A stretch of 64,000 bases of DNA from Desulfobacter sp. (GTDB lineage: Bacteria > Desulfobacterota > Desulfobacteria > Desulfobacterales > Desulfobacteraceae), in assembly GCA_028768545.1 (NCBI GenBank), contig CP054838.1:3273001-3337000 (forward strand), given 5' to 3'. Positions within the stretch are counted from its first letter, which is position 1, and each line of letters starts with the position of its first letter. The translations under genes and the position numbers were made by a program. Of the stretch, positions 48,806 through 58,900 are shown in pieces. The notes below the pieces were generated by a model. The model saw only the letters and a program-made list of their open reading frames with translations. It had not been told where the DNA came from and did not search any database.

Positions 48806-50968
48806 CTAAACCCAGAGCCGGATGAAATTTTCAATGGCCTTGAACACCCTTTCCTTGCCTTTTCCCAGAAGAATACCATGGCGCTGGAAATCAAAAAGAT
48901 AATACTCTTTGATGTCTGAGCCGATTTTGTTGAACAGCTTTAAACTGCCCTTGGCACTGACCACAGGATCCTGCCTGGACTGGACCACCAGAACCGGTTT
49001 TGACAAGGTCTTAAGCTTGGGGACCAGCTGATCCATGAGCCTTTCCAGTTCATGAATTCCAACGATGGGATTTCGCAGATAATTAATATGGGGATTTTCA
49101 GGCTGATTTTCAATAAATTCCTTTGCCCCGGCAGTCAGGCGCAACTTTTTGACCACGGCATTCCAGGTGTCAATGACGGGAACAAAATACGACCCCATAT
49201 CGTTGAGCTGCATGGGCGGGGCCACGGCAAAAATCGCCTGGAAATCATCCACCCTGCTGGCCAGTTCCAGGGCCAGTCCCGCACCGGTTGAAAATCCGCC
49301 CACAATAATTTTTTCACAAGAATGCCTCAGGACCACATACCCCTCTTCCACGGATTCCACCCATTGCTCATGACCGGTGGATGCAAGATCTTCGGGAGCG
49401 GTACCGTGCCCTGCAAGGCGTGGGGCATAGACTGTAAATCCTTGTTCATACAGATAATTGGCAAAGGCGGCCATCTCTCTTGGGGCGGCCATATACCCAT
49501 GGATGAGCAAAACTCCGGCAACTTCATTGGTCTGCTTGAGAAACAAGGGCTTTCCCACCCGTTTGCTCTTGGACTCTTCTTCTATAAAAAAGGCTGAATA
49601 TGCCCTTGAATAATCCACATTCATCTTTTCAACCAGTCTGGATCTGACCCGTTCCATGATCTGTCTGCCTGGCTGCTGTGCAATCTTTTTCAGGCAAATT
49701 TCAGCCTCTTTTACCGGCTCTACCTCGTTGGCCATGACCAGAATCGGATTTTCCAGCCGCACGGAATGAAACGGGCTCTTGGCCCCAAAACGGGTCTGAT
49801 CTTTGAACATCCTGTCCCCGTCAATGCGGACCACCAAGGTTTTCTTGGCCAGAGATAAAAACCGGCCCACCCGGTCAAACCGGTCATTGGTCAGCAAATG
49901 GATCTGGTTCTGATAAAAACTGTCTGACACATTGCACAGCCGGTTCAATACCAGGCAAGTGATGGCGTAATATACCTTGCACCGGAACTCATAAATGTAT
50001 ATCCCCTCCTGCTTGTAGGGAAAATGTTTGAGAATGCAGGCCATGACATGATCATAATTGATGGTGGTCATGGCGTAGACATCTGCCATATACCGCTCCA
50101 TAATTTGGCTGGAAATGCTTTTAGTAACCGCTTTTGAATAAATATCACGGTTGAACCGCACCCGCCTTTTTATGGTGAGCATACTTTCAATATAGGGATC
50201 ATTTAAATAGGGATAAATATCAATGGGGTCACCAAACCGGATGGTGATATCCACCCCGGAAAAAAGCATGGATCCTTCTGTCATGAGTTCGTCCATCATC
50301 CGTTTGGACGGTTCTTTCATGAGGGTATTGGCAATGGACCCTAAAATATTTTCCCGGGGATTTGCCGGATAATAAGAAATATTTACAGGGACAATAAAGG
50401 TCTTTCCTTCCAGCACGGCCTGCTCATCATCTATCTTAAGCTGTGATTTAAGCCGCTCGTATTCAAATGGATTTGTCCCGGACAAACGCCTTAGCCGCTC
50501 TTGAAAAAAAGCACACCGAAATGCCTGGACAGCGGCCCCGGTATGGGGCCGGGTCTTTTTTTCGTCTTCAACCAGGGTAAATTGATCATTTTTAATGAGT
50601 TTTTTATTTTTAACCATCATGCCTTCTGGAAAAATTATCCATTGGACCTGGCCTGACAAAAGCGTGGTTAAAATTTTTTCATCCCTGAGGGGGTCATGGG
50701 TGGAAACCCCGCCAAGCTGATCCATTAGCCCTTTGAGCACCGGAATTTCAAACAATTCTCCGGCAGCAAGGGACCAGACCTGCTTTCCGGTAATGGAATG
50801 GACATGATAGGGCATGAAAATGGTTTCAATGCGGGTAAAATGATTGGCGCAGAAAATGACCGACCCCTGGGGAATCTTTTCTTTGCCTTTGATCTGGATG
50901 GAGGCCTTTGAAAAGCCTGAAAATGTTTTTAAGGTATACCCGGAAAGCTCAAAAACAAATGGATTCAT
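48806..50968 (-). CDS. PlsC-like acyltransferase fused to an alpha/beta hydrolase
   Basis: 720 residues in two enzyme domains. The N-terminal half (about 25-240) is acyltransferase-like: ANHFTRIET at the NHxxxxD position, with Glu for Asp, and IIFPEGMMVK for the FPEG motif. The middle (about 240-470) is unassigned. The C-terminal hydrolase (about 480-720) has LLIHGYMAAPREM, the nucleophile elbow GGFSTGAG, an Asp in SRQDPVV and a final His in FQRHGILLG. A protein that both transfers and hydrolyses acyl chains would suit lipid remodelling. No signal peptide is seen. It stands alone on the minus strand. Confidence 0.8.
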   Translation of the reverse strand: MNPFVFELSGYTLKTFSGFSKASIQIKGKEKIPQGSVIFCANHFTRIETIFMPYHVHSITGKQVWSLAAGELFEIPVLKGLMDQLGGVSTHDPLRDEKILTTLLSGQVQWIIFPEGMMVKNKKLIKNDQFTLVEDEKKTRPHTGAAVQAFRCAFFQERLRRLSGTNPFEYERLKSQLKIDDEQAVLEGKTFIVPVNISYYPANPRENILGSIANTLMKEPSKRMMDELMTEGSMLFSGVDITIRFGDPIDIYPYLNDPYIESMLTIKRRVRFNRDIYSKAVTKSISSQIMERYMADVYAMTTINYDHVMACILKHFPYKQEGIYIYEFRCKVYYAITCLVLNRLCNVSDSFYQNQIHLLTNDRFDRVGRFLSLAKKTLVVRIDGDRMFKDQTRFGAKSPFHSVRLENPILVMANEVEPVKEAEICLKKIAQQPGRQIMERVRSRLVEKMNVDYSRAYSAFFIEEESKSKRVGKPLFLKQTNEVAGVLLIHGYMAAPREMAAFANYLYEQGFTVYAPRLAGHGTAPEDLASTGHEQWVESVEEGYVVLRHSCEKIIVGGFSTGAGLALELASRVDDFQAIFAVAPPMQLNDMGSYFVPVIDTWNAVVKKLRLTAGAKEFIENQPENPHINYLRNPIVGIHELERLMDQLVPKLKTLSKPVLVVQSRQDPVVSAKGSLKLFNKIGSDIKEYYLFDFQRHGILLGKGKERVFKAIENFIRLWV

Positions 50969-51111
50969 GACAAGCGTCCTTAAAGCATTGATTATTGATC
51001 CGCCTATAGTATATAATATCAGATTGGCTTTGCCGTATTGATAATTATCATACTCAATGTAAACGGTTTAGACAAACACTTTAATGCAATCTACTTTAGG
51101 GAGGATGATCA

Positions 51112-51543
51112 TTGTATTCAAAAATTGTCATCTTGGACTTTCCAGCCCAGGTGGCCCAAAAAGCCCTGGTCTGCCAATTGGTTAAAAAATACGATCTTTT
51201 ATTTAATATATTAAATGCCCAGATCTCAACCCAGCGCGAAGGTCACATGGTATTGGAAATCTCTTCGGTCAGCCGGGCCGGATTCAACAAGGGGGTGGGA
51301 TTTTTAAAAAAGCAAGGGGTCCTGATCTCAACGCCTGAACACCAGATTTTCAAGGATGAAGAAATCTGCACCCATTGCGGGGCCTGCCTTGCGGTCTGTC
51401 CTACAGATGCCCTGTATATCAAACGGCCTGAGATGGAGGTCATTTTTGATAAAGAAAAATGCAGTTTATGCGAACGCTGCATTGTCACCTGTCCGACCCG
51501 GGCAATGGGGCTTTTCAGTCAAAACAAGGAAGAGATCGTCTAA
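51112..51543 (+). CDS. NIL-domain ferredoxin (two 4Fe-4S clusters)
   Basis: 143 residues, TTG start at 51112 behind a strong AGGGAGG site. The N-terminal NIL domain (about 5-75) is followed by two 4Fe-4S motifs, CTHCGACLAVCP and CSLCERCIVTCP. Its TAA stop overlaps the ATG of mnmA, so the pair is translationally coupled. It may donate electrons or sulfur for tRNA thiolation; this is inference. Confidence 0.9.
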   Translation: MYSKIVILDFPAQVAQKALVCQLVKKYDLLFNILNAQISTQREGHMVLEISSVSRAGFNKGVGFLKKQGVLISTPEHQIFKDEEICTHCGACLAVCPTDALYIKRPEMEVIFDKEKCSLCERCIVTCPTRAMGLFSQNKEEIV

Positions 51544-52586
51544 TGTCCTCTCCTGTGGTTGCCGTGGCCCTGAGCGGGGGAATTGATTCCCTTGTGTCGG
51601 GGTTTTTGATCAAAAAGGCATACAAAGAGGTGTTCGGCATCCACTTTACCACCGGCTATGAATCCATGCCCGTGGATACCCATGCCATTGAATCCCAGCT
51701 TGGATTTCCGATTCACATCCTGGATCTTTCCTCTGTGTTTGAAAAAGAAGTGGTCTCCTATTTTACCTCCACCTATTTATCCGGCAAGACCCCCAATCCC
51801 TGCCTGGTCTGCAACCAGAAAATTAAATTTGGCGCCCTTTTATCCCATGCCCTGGACCTGGGAGCAGATGCTTTGGCCACAGGCCATTATGCCCGGGTGC
51901 ACAATGGATTTTCCGTTACCAATATGGACGAAACTTGCCCCTGGCTTGAGAAAGGAGTTGACTTGAACAAAGACCAGTCCTATTTTCTGGCCCGCCTGGG
52001 GTGTTCACAGCTTGCAAAATCGATTTTTCCTCTGGGATCCATGGATAAACCCAGGGTCAGAAAAATTGCCCATGACCAGGGTCTGGTGCCTGTTATCCCC
52101 TCTGAAAGCCAGGATATCTGCTTTATCCGGGAAAAAAATTTTGCCCAGTTCATCAACGACAAACAAGGTATCTCCCCCCTGCCCGGGCCTGTGATGGACA
52201 TCACAGGAAAACAGGTAGGCACTCATAACGGCCTTCACACATTTACCATCGGCCAGAGACGGGGAATCAATATCCCGGCTTCAGAACCCTATTATGTCCG
52301 GGGGATTTGCATGGCTGACAACACCCTCCACGTCTGTTTTAAAAAAGATTTGGGCCAAAAAGAGATGGAGGTCGACCAAATCATATGGAATCATCCCCGT
52401 ACAGAAACCTGCCATGATCTGATCACTAAAATACGATACGCCCACAAGGGTGCAGCCTCTGTTCTGACCCGGACCGGTCAAAGGGGCAAGGTGAAATTTA
52501 ACACCCCGCAAAATGCAGTCACCCCGGGCCAGGCCGCTGTTTTTTACCGGGACAACCGCGTATTGGGAGCCGGGATTATCCAATAG
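51543..52586 (+). CDS. mnmA: tRNA 2-thiouridylase MnmA
   Basis: 347 residues from ATG 51543, giving an N-terminus right before the PP-loop VALSGGIDSLVSG. The catalytic Cys lies in NPCLVCNQKIKFG and the second in SQDICFI; DQSYFLARL and HTFTIGQRRGI are conserved. It makes 2-thiouridine at position 34 of tRNAs. The Ile in SGGIDS (usually Val) is a mild variant. Coupled to the NIL-ferredoxin, and followed by mtaB, another tRNA thiolation enzyme. Confidence 0.93.
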   Translation: MSSPVVAVALSGGIDSLVSGFLIKKAYKEVFGIHFTTGYESMPVDTHAIESQLGFPIHILDLSSVFEKEVVSYFTSTYLSGKTPNPCLVCNQKIKFGALLSHALDLGADALATGHYARVHNGFSVTNMDETCPWLEKGVDLNKDQSYFLARLGCSQLAKSIFPLGSMDKPRVRKIAHDQGLVPVIPSESQDICFIREKNFAQFINDKQGISPLPGPVMDITGKQVGTHNGLHTFTIGQRRGINIPASEPYYVRGICMADNTLHVCFKKDLGQKEMEVDQIIWNHPRTETCHDLITKIRYAHKGAASVLTRTGQRGKVKFNTPQNAVTPGQAAVFYRDNRVLGAGIIQ

Positions 52587-52634
52587 GATAAACGCTTCTC
52601 TTTAAAATTTAACCCAATCATATATCCGAGCCAA

Positions 52635-53957
52635 ATGAGCAAAAAAACATTTTATATCGAGACCCTGGGATGCAAGGTTAATCACTACGAATCTGACGGG
52701 ATAGCTGCCGCACTTGAAGACCAGGGTTTTGTCCGTAACATAAAGGGACAAAAGGCAGACGTCTGCATTATCAACACCTGTGCCGTCACCTCCAAGGCAG
52801 GCATACAGTCAAGACAAACGATCCGGAGACTGATCCGGGAAAATCCTGATGCCAAAATTATGGTCACAGGATGCCACGCACAAACCGATCCCGAACTTGT
52901 GGGTAAAATCCAGGAGATTGACCAGATAATCTGTCACCAGGACAAGGCAAAACTTGCACCGTATATTGCCGCAGACTTCAACGACGAACAGGATCTCTCC
53001 TATAAAAAAACAGATCATTCTAAAAATGCCAGATTCATTGGATTTGACAAACCTGTGTCAGGGTCCATGACCCGGGCCTACCTGAAGATCCAGGACGGAT
53101 GTAATGCCTTTTGCACCTATTGTATTATCCCCTATGCAAGGGGGGCTTCGGTGAGCATGCCCAAGGCCCGGGTAGCCGACCATTTAAAAGGCCTTGCCGC
53201 AAAAGGGTTCAAAGAGATCATCCTCACCGGCATCCACACAGGGCTCTACGGTCTTGACCTTGATCCCCCAACCACCCTTTCCGGCCTGGTTCAGGATATA
53301 GACAAACACAAATGGGTGGATCGCATCCGAATTTCATCAATTGAACCTGTTGAAATTACGGACGAACTCATCGACCTTGCCCGTCCGGGAAACATTCTTT
53401 GCGACCATTTCCACATCCCTTTGCAATCCGGAGACACCAAAATACTCAAACGGATGAAACGGCCCTATACCACCGGAGAATTTGAGGCTGTCGTCCAAAA
53501 AATCCACACGGCCATCCCCCATGCCAGCATCGGCATAGACATTATCATGGGATTTCCCGGCGAGACAGACCAAGCGTTTGAAACCACATATAATTTTGTA
53601 AAAAACCTGCCGGTCTCCTACCTTCACGTCTTTCCCTTTTCTCCGAGAAAAGGGACCCCAGCCTTTTATTTTAACCCCAAGGTGGAATCAAAGGTCATCA
53701 AAGAAAGATGCGCCCGGATGCGGCAGCTTGACGCTCAAAAACGCAAAGCGTTTATCCAGGTCAACCAGGGCAGAATTCTAAAAGGACTGGTCCAGCACCA
53801 AAAGGATAAAAAAACAGGGATGCTCAAGGCTGTGACCTCAAACTATATTACCCTTCTTTTTGAGGGAACAGAGGATCTCAAGGGGAAAATTGTTGACCTG
53901 GTCTATGATAACGACCATGAAAACCAGGATATCGTTGCCAGAAAAGTCAACCCCTGA
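52635..53957 (+). CDS. mtaB: tRNA t6A37 methylthiotransferase MtaB
   Basis: 440 residues. The N-terminal UPF0004 domain has ETLGCKVNHYES and INTCAVTSKA. The radical-SAM site is CNAFCTYCIIPYARG. HFHIPLQSGDTKILKRMKRPY, DIIMGFPGE and a C-terminal TRAM domain follow. The CKVN form is typical of MtaB and not of MiaB or RimO. It adds a methylthio group to t6A37 in tRNA. Coding sequence is complete; ISL3 copy 3 begins 68 bases after the stop. Confidence 0.95.
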   Translation: MSKKTFYIETLGCKVNHYESDGIAAALEDQGFVRNIKGQKADVCIINTCAVTSKAGIQSRQTIRRLIRENPDAKIMVTGCHAQTDPELVGKIQEIDQIICHQDKAKLAPYIAADFNDEQDLSYKKTDHSKNARFIGFDKPVSGSMTRAYLKIQDGCNAFCTYCIIPYARGASVSMPKARVADHLKGLAAKGFKEIILTGIHTGLYGLDLDPPTTLSGLVQDIDKHKWVDRIRISSIEPVEITDELIDLARPGNILCDHFHIPLQSGDTKILKRMKRPYTTGEFEAVVQKIHTAIPHASIGIDIIMGFPGETDQAFETTYNFVKNLPVSYLHVFPFSPRKGTPAFYFNPKVESKVIKERCARMRQLDAQKRKAFIQVNQGRILKGLVQHQKDKKTGMLKAVTSNYITLLFEGTEDLKGKIVDLVYDNDHENQDIVARKVNP

Positions 53958-54025
53958 TGGACCATAACGGTAGATCCCTTTAATTTGAGGCGTTAAAAAA
54001 ACGGGCGGTCTTTTGAATTATAATC

Positions 54026-55391
54026 GGTTCATCCGATTAATGCGTACCTTTTATTGTGAAGGTCCAAAAGTTTCAACCTGAAAAACTCCGAATCCCTGTA
54101 TCCATAAGCTTTCCGTTTCATGGTTTTTATCTTGTTATTTGTCCCTTCTAAAGGACCTGTAGATATCCTGTAATCATAGTATGAAAGGATTCTTTGCCTG
54201 TGCACAGCCAAGGTCTTGGCAAATTTCATCAACATTGGAATTTTGGAAATATTGGCCAGATTGATCCAATTGCTGACTATCTTTTCAGCTGTTTCTTTTT
54301 TCTTTTGATTCCATATTTGCCTGAGTTCCTCTTTCATGTAGTAGACTACCAATAGCGGCTGATTTATTTTCAATGCTTCTTCTAACCGTTGGGCCTCCTT
54401 CTTGTCATCACTGAGGTTTTCGGGATTTTTTAACAAAAGCCACCGGACTCCCTTCAGAAGTTTTTGTTGCCCGGTATTGGCAAGAAGGTTGTAGAGCTTT
54501 CGCCTGAAATCCGACAGTTTCTCATTGAACAATTTAACAACATGAAATCTGTCAAAGACAATTGCTGAACCAGAAAGATTTTCAATAACAGCACTCAAGT
54601 ATGCCGGGGACATATCGATGCTGACGGCTTTGATTTTTGCTTTCGATATTTTCACTTTTGTCCAAAAAGATTTCAAAGCTTCACCACCTTTTCCTTCTCC
54701 CACGTGCAGAATTCTACCGGATTCCAGATCCATCACGATGGTCAAGTATTTATGCCCTTTCCCTATGGAAATTTCATCTATGGCAATCTGCCGGACTTTC
54801 TCAAGGGGGATTTTTCGATAACGCCTCAGCAGGTCTTCTTTCTGGATCTGCTTTATCGTATCCCAGCTGATCCTTAAATGGATGGCAATATCTTTGATTG
54901 TCATGAACTGAGACAACTCCAAGACATACCGTTCAAAAGCCCGGGTATAGCTTTTCCCCTCCTGGGCAAAGGATAGTTTGATTTGCCGGACAAATTGACA
55001 GAACGAACACCAAATTCTCTGGATAGCCGTCCTGAGAATCACGGGTTTTGAACCTACCGGTATTGTTCTGAGATCTCTTGTCACAATCCCTTTCCTGGTG
55101 ACGGACCTGGAATTACATTCCGGGCATTTTACCGCCTCCGGTTTTGGTATGAGTTCAAAAGTGATTATTCCACCGATGAAACGTGTTGTTTTATAAAAGT
55201 AGTCACGAAGGCCAAAGGCATGGTATATGAAGCTTGTGGACATTAATTCATTCTCCGATTTTGTGCGAATAACACAAAAAAATTAGAACATGATCATGTT
55301 CACACCATCATTTCAAGCATAAAAATCCTTACTGTGTTATTGCCTTCCCAGTGATGTTTCTCAGTCCAGGTACGCGATTTTCTGATGAACC
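54026..55391 (-). mobile_element. ISL3-family insertion sequence, copy 3
   Basis: A 1366-bp element with both terminal repeats. Flanking 8-mers ttataatc and aatcattt do not match, in contrast to copies 1 and 2. The right flank is the interior of an IS6-family element. So it landed inside an IS6 copy and the left part of that copy was later deleted, or the element served as a recombination site. Confidence 0.92.
54029..55243 (-). CDS. ISL3-family transposase (copy 3)
   Basis: 404 residues, differing from copies 1 and 2 by Lys for Arg in RYRKIPLEK. The zinc finger, HTH and DDE core are intact. Confidence 0.95.
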   Translation of the reverse strand: MSTSFIYHAFGLRDYFYKTTRFIGGIITFELIPKPEAVKCPECNSRSVTRKGIVTRDLRTIPVGSKPVILRTAIQRIWCSFCQFVRQIKLSFAQEGKSYTRAFERYVLELSQFMTIKDIAIHLRISWDTIKQIQKEDLLRRYRKIPLEKVRQIAIDEISIGKGHKYLTIVMDLESGRILHVGEGKGGEALKSFWTKVKISKAKIKAVSIDMSPAYLSAVIENLSGSAIVFDRFHVVKLFNEKLSDFRRKLYNLLANTGQQKLLKGVRWLLLKNPENLSDDKKEAQRLEEALKINQPLLVVYYMKEELRQIWNQKKKETAEKIVSNWINLANISKIPMLMKFAKTLAVHRQRILSYYDYRISTGPLEGTNNKIKTMKRKAYGYRDSEFFRLKLLDLHNKRYALIG

Positions 55392-55687
55392 AATCATTTG
55401 ATTGCCGCAGATACTTCCTGCTTCGCTTTTCCATTTCAGGAGCATAGCGCTGAACCCATCGGTAAATGGTACTGTGATCCACAGACAAGCCCCGTTCTTG
55501 CATCATCTCTTCCAGATTCCTGTAACTCAGTTGATATCTCAGATACCAGCGAACATTCAACAGGATGATTTCTTTTTCATAATGACGCCACTTGAAAGGG
55601 TTTTCATTTTTCATACTATCTCTCTGCAAATAAATTAGTGCCAAAACGGACTTGTATCAGACATTAATAATTTTTTGCAACAGAACC
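55392..55687 (-). pseudogene. IS6-family remnant (copy E), 5' part only
   Basis: Keeps the terminal repeat GGTTCTGTTGCAAAAAAT (minus strand, ending 55687) and the first 75 or so codons of the transposase from ATG 55614, up to YLRQSND. There it is cut by ISL3 copy 3, and translation would run on into unrelated residues. It carries the same Ser-to-Gly change as copy D. Right flank ttattctg. Confidence 0.92.
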
Positions 55688-55851
55688 TTATTCTGGCCCT
55701 GATCATGGGCTATGAGGAGAAACGAAAACAAAGTTTTGTGGACCGAATTTTGAGTATCAGCCTGGCCATGGTCACTCTTTTTTTCCTGGTCCGCACCGTG
55801 GGCCAGGGCATAATCCTTGTTTTTCCAGACCTGTTCACGCCTGGGACCTAG
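55688..55851 (+). pseudogene. C-terminal end of a membrane protein cut by IS6 remnant E
   Basis: An open frame from the IS6 border to TAG 55849-55851 encodes 53-54 residues (LILALIMGYEEKRKQSF, then AMVTLFFLVRTVGQGIILVF) with a strongly hydrophobic segment. It has no start, so it is the tail of a larger gene truncated by the IS. I do not recognise the family. It is the first thing upstream of the pfa/ole operon on the same strand and may have belonged to it. From 55852 to 55950 nothing clear is seen. Confidence 0.55.
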
Positions 55852-55950
55852 AAAAAGCATGATGGTAAACAGCTCCAAAAGCCCCGGCATCAAAGGATTT
55901 TTACACAATTTTTACACTCCTGCCTTGAAATCCTTTTCCGTCTCATCTAT

Positions 55951-58900
55951 ATGAGGCCCATGACTTTCAAACATCCCAACATCGCCGTGGTGTCGCTGGC
56001 CAATATTTTTCCCGGCGCTGATACACCCAAACGTTTCATCACCAATGTCCTTGAGAAAAAAGAGGCCATTATCAAAGTCCCGGGTCACAGGTGGGCAGCC
56101 CCCCCTAATGTTATGGTGGCCCAGAACGGTCAGGATTGCCCGGAAGGGCTTGCAGCATCAGACCGGGCCGGGCTGATCACAGATTTCCAATTTGACCCCC
56201 GGGGATTTCAAATTGATCAAGACCTTTTGGCAGAACTGGACCCTGTCCACCATTTGGTCTTATCAGCAGGACGCAAGGCCATGGAGCTTTGCCATATCAC
56301 GCCTGAACTTAAAAAAAGCTGCGGGGTCATTTTGGCAGCCATTGCCCTGCCCACCCAGGGATCGTCCAAAATTGCCAGAAAAATTTTTTGCACCCCCACC
56401 CCCCAGTCCCTTTCTCCTGTCCATGCCATGGCCGCTTCCATGGTTTCAGCTCCGGCCGCCATCCTGGCAAGCGCCTTGGGATGTATGGGGGGCAGTTTCA
56501 CCCTGGATGCCGCCTGTGCCTCTTCTTTGTTTGCAATCAAGCTTGCCTGTGAGCAATTGATCCGGCACAAGGCCGATGTCATGGTGGCCGGCGGGGTATC
56601 AAGACCTGATTCTCTCTATACCCAGGTGGGATTTTCCCAGCTGAAGGCCCTGTCTCCCACAGGCCGGTGCGCCCCGTTTGACAAAAATGCAAACGGTCTT
56701 ATGGTGGGTGAAGGTGCAGGCATTGTTGTGCTCAAGCGCTTAGAGGATGCCATCACCTGCGGTGACACCATCCATGGGGTGATTAAAGGATGGGGGGTGT
56801 CAAACGATATCGAGGGCAACCTTGTGGCACCGGCCTCGGAAGGCCAGATCCGTGCCATGGCAGGGGCCTACAAAATGGCAGACTGGTCCCCTGAACAGAT
56901 CCAGTATATGGAATGCCACGGATCCGGCACGGTCAAGGGCGATCAGGTGGAAGCATCCAGCATTAAAACCATTTTAGATCACTTCCAATGCCCTGATGCC
57001 GCCCTTGCCATTGGATCTGTAAAATCCATGATCGGCCATTTGCTCACCGCAGCAGGGGCTGCCGGATTTATAAAAACCCTGATGGCCATGAACCAAGGGG
57101 TTCTCCCCCCCTCCCTTCATTTCAACGCCCTGCCTGACAACAGCCCCATGAACGGATCAAATATCCGGGTACTATCAGACCCAGAGCCCTGGGAGGTGAA
57201 AACAAAAACTCGCCCGCGGCGGGCAGGAATTTCAGCCTTTGGGTTCGGCGGTATCAACGCCCATATTCTGGTTGAACAATTTAATACAGCCTCACCGGTT
57301 TACCAGGTGCCGGAACCACCAGAACCCGGAGTTCAAAAGGAGGTGGACTGCGCCATCATTGGTATGGATATTTTGTCCGGGGCAGCCAAAAATCTCAAGG
57401 ATCTTGAAAAACTCATATTCGGGCAAATAAAACCAGAACCTGAATCAGGGCACCACCGGTGGCGCAGGTCCGCCCACCTGGCCAAGGAGATCCAGCAACG
57501 CCAGACCCTTTTTTTAAAATCACTCGCTTTGGATCTAAAAGAATTTCATATCCCTCCCAAGATGCTCTCAGATATCCTGCCCCAGCATCTGGTCATGCTC
57601 AAGGCAGCCAAAGGAGCGCTGGCAGATGCGGGTATCAGACCTCGACCTTCAAGTTCAGATCCGCTTCGCCTTCGCATGGGCTGTGCCATGGGCATTGATT
57701 TTGATTTCCAGGCCACAGACTTTTACCTGCGCTGGCTTCTCCACGACCTACCCTCCCATGTAAAGGACCATATCAGCCCGAAGTTGAACTTTGACCGGAC
57801 CCTGGGCGCTTTAGGCGGTATAGTGGCATCCAGGACAGCCCGTGAATTTAAATTCGGGGGCCCCTGCTTTACCCTGTCCGCAGGCTCTGCATCCGGCATT
57901 AAGGCCATTGAAACAGGGATTCAGTCTCTGGGAAGCCTTGAGACTGATATTTTCCTGTGCGGGGCCGTGGATTTGGCCGGAGAAATACGCCGGTTCACCC
58001 AGAATCTGGCCCTGTCAGAACAGGACCCTTTGGTCCTGCCCTCTGAAGGCGCTGCCGCCCTGGTCCTCAAACGGCTGGACCAGGCCGTCAAAGACCAAGA
58101 CAAAATTTATGGTGTGGTCACAGGAGCAGGCAGTGCAGGCGGTGCCCCTTTTGAAGGAGAAAAAGGCAGGCAAATGAGCAACCAAAAGCAAACCTGCTAT
58201 GGCCTGTCTTTACAAAAAGCCCTTGATTCATCAGGACAAAAATTCAAGGATCTCTCGTTGATCTGCCTGGCAAACAGCCAGGATCATATTGATGGTAAAA
58301 CCGAACGCCACGCGATTGACACCTTTGTCTCCAACGGTTCAAACCCGGCCGCCCCGGTTGAAACCACCCCAAGGCCAGACCTGTTTTGCCCGGCACAAAT
58401 TTTTGGAAACACCCATGGGGCATCCGGGCTGTTTTCTGTCATCGCCACAACCCTCTGCTTATTTCACGATAGATCTGCCAAAGGGGTTGCACAAAACTCA
58501 AAAAAGAAAAAAGCGGTTGACCTGGCAGCCGTGGGAAGCCTGACCCCGGACGGGGCAAGCGCACATCTTATCCTGGCCCCTAGCCCTGTGCCTTGTAAGA
58601 AATCTGAATCTGACAAAAATGGAGAGGATACAAAAAAGGATCATCCCCCCTTTCAAATCCAATTGCCCGTCACCCGGCCTCTGATTTCAGAAGAATTTAT
58701 CCGATCCCTTGGGATCCAGCCCCCGCCTATGGCTGCAGGCCCAAATAAGACCAGACTGGCAGAGCAACATTTTAATTTGCTGAGCGCAACCCAGGATTCA
58801 GCCGCAAGAGCCCATGAACTTTTTCTTGAATTTTCCAGTCAGAACATGGATGAAATGGGCCGCCAGATAACGGCCATGGCAGGAGCTGAACCTGGGTCCA

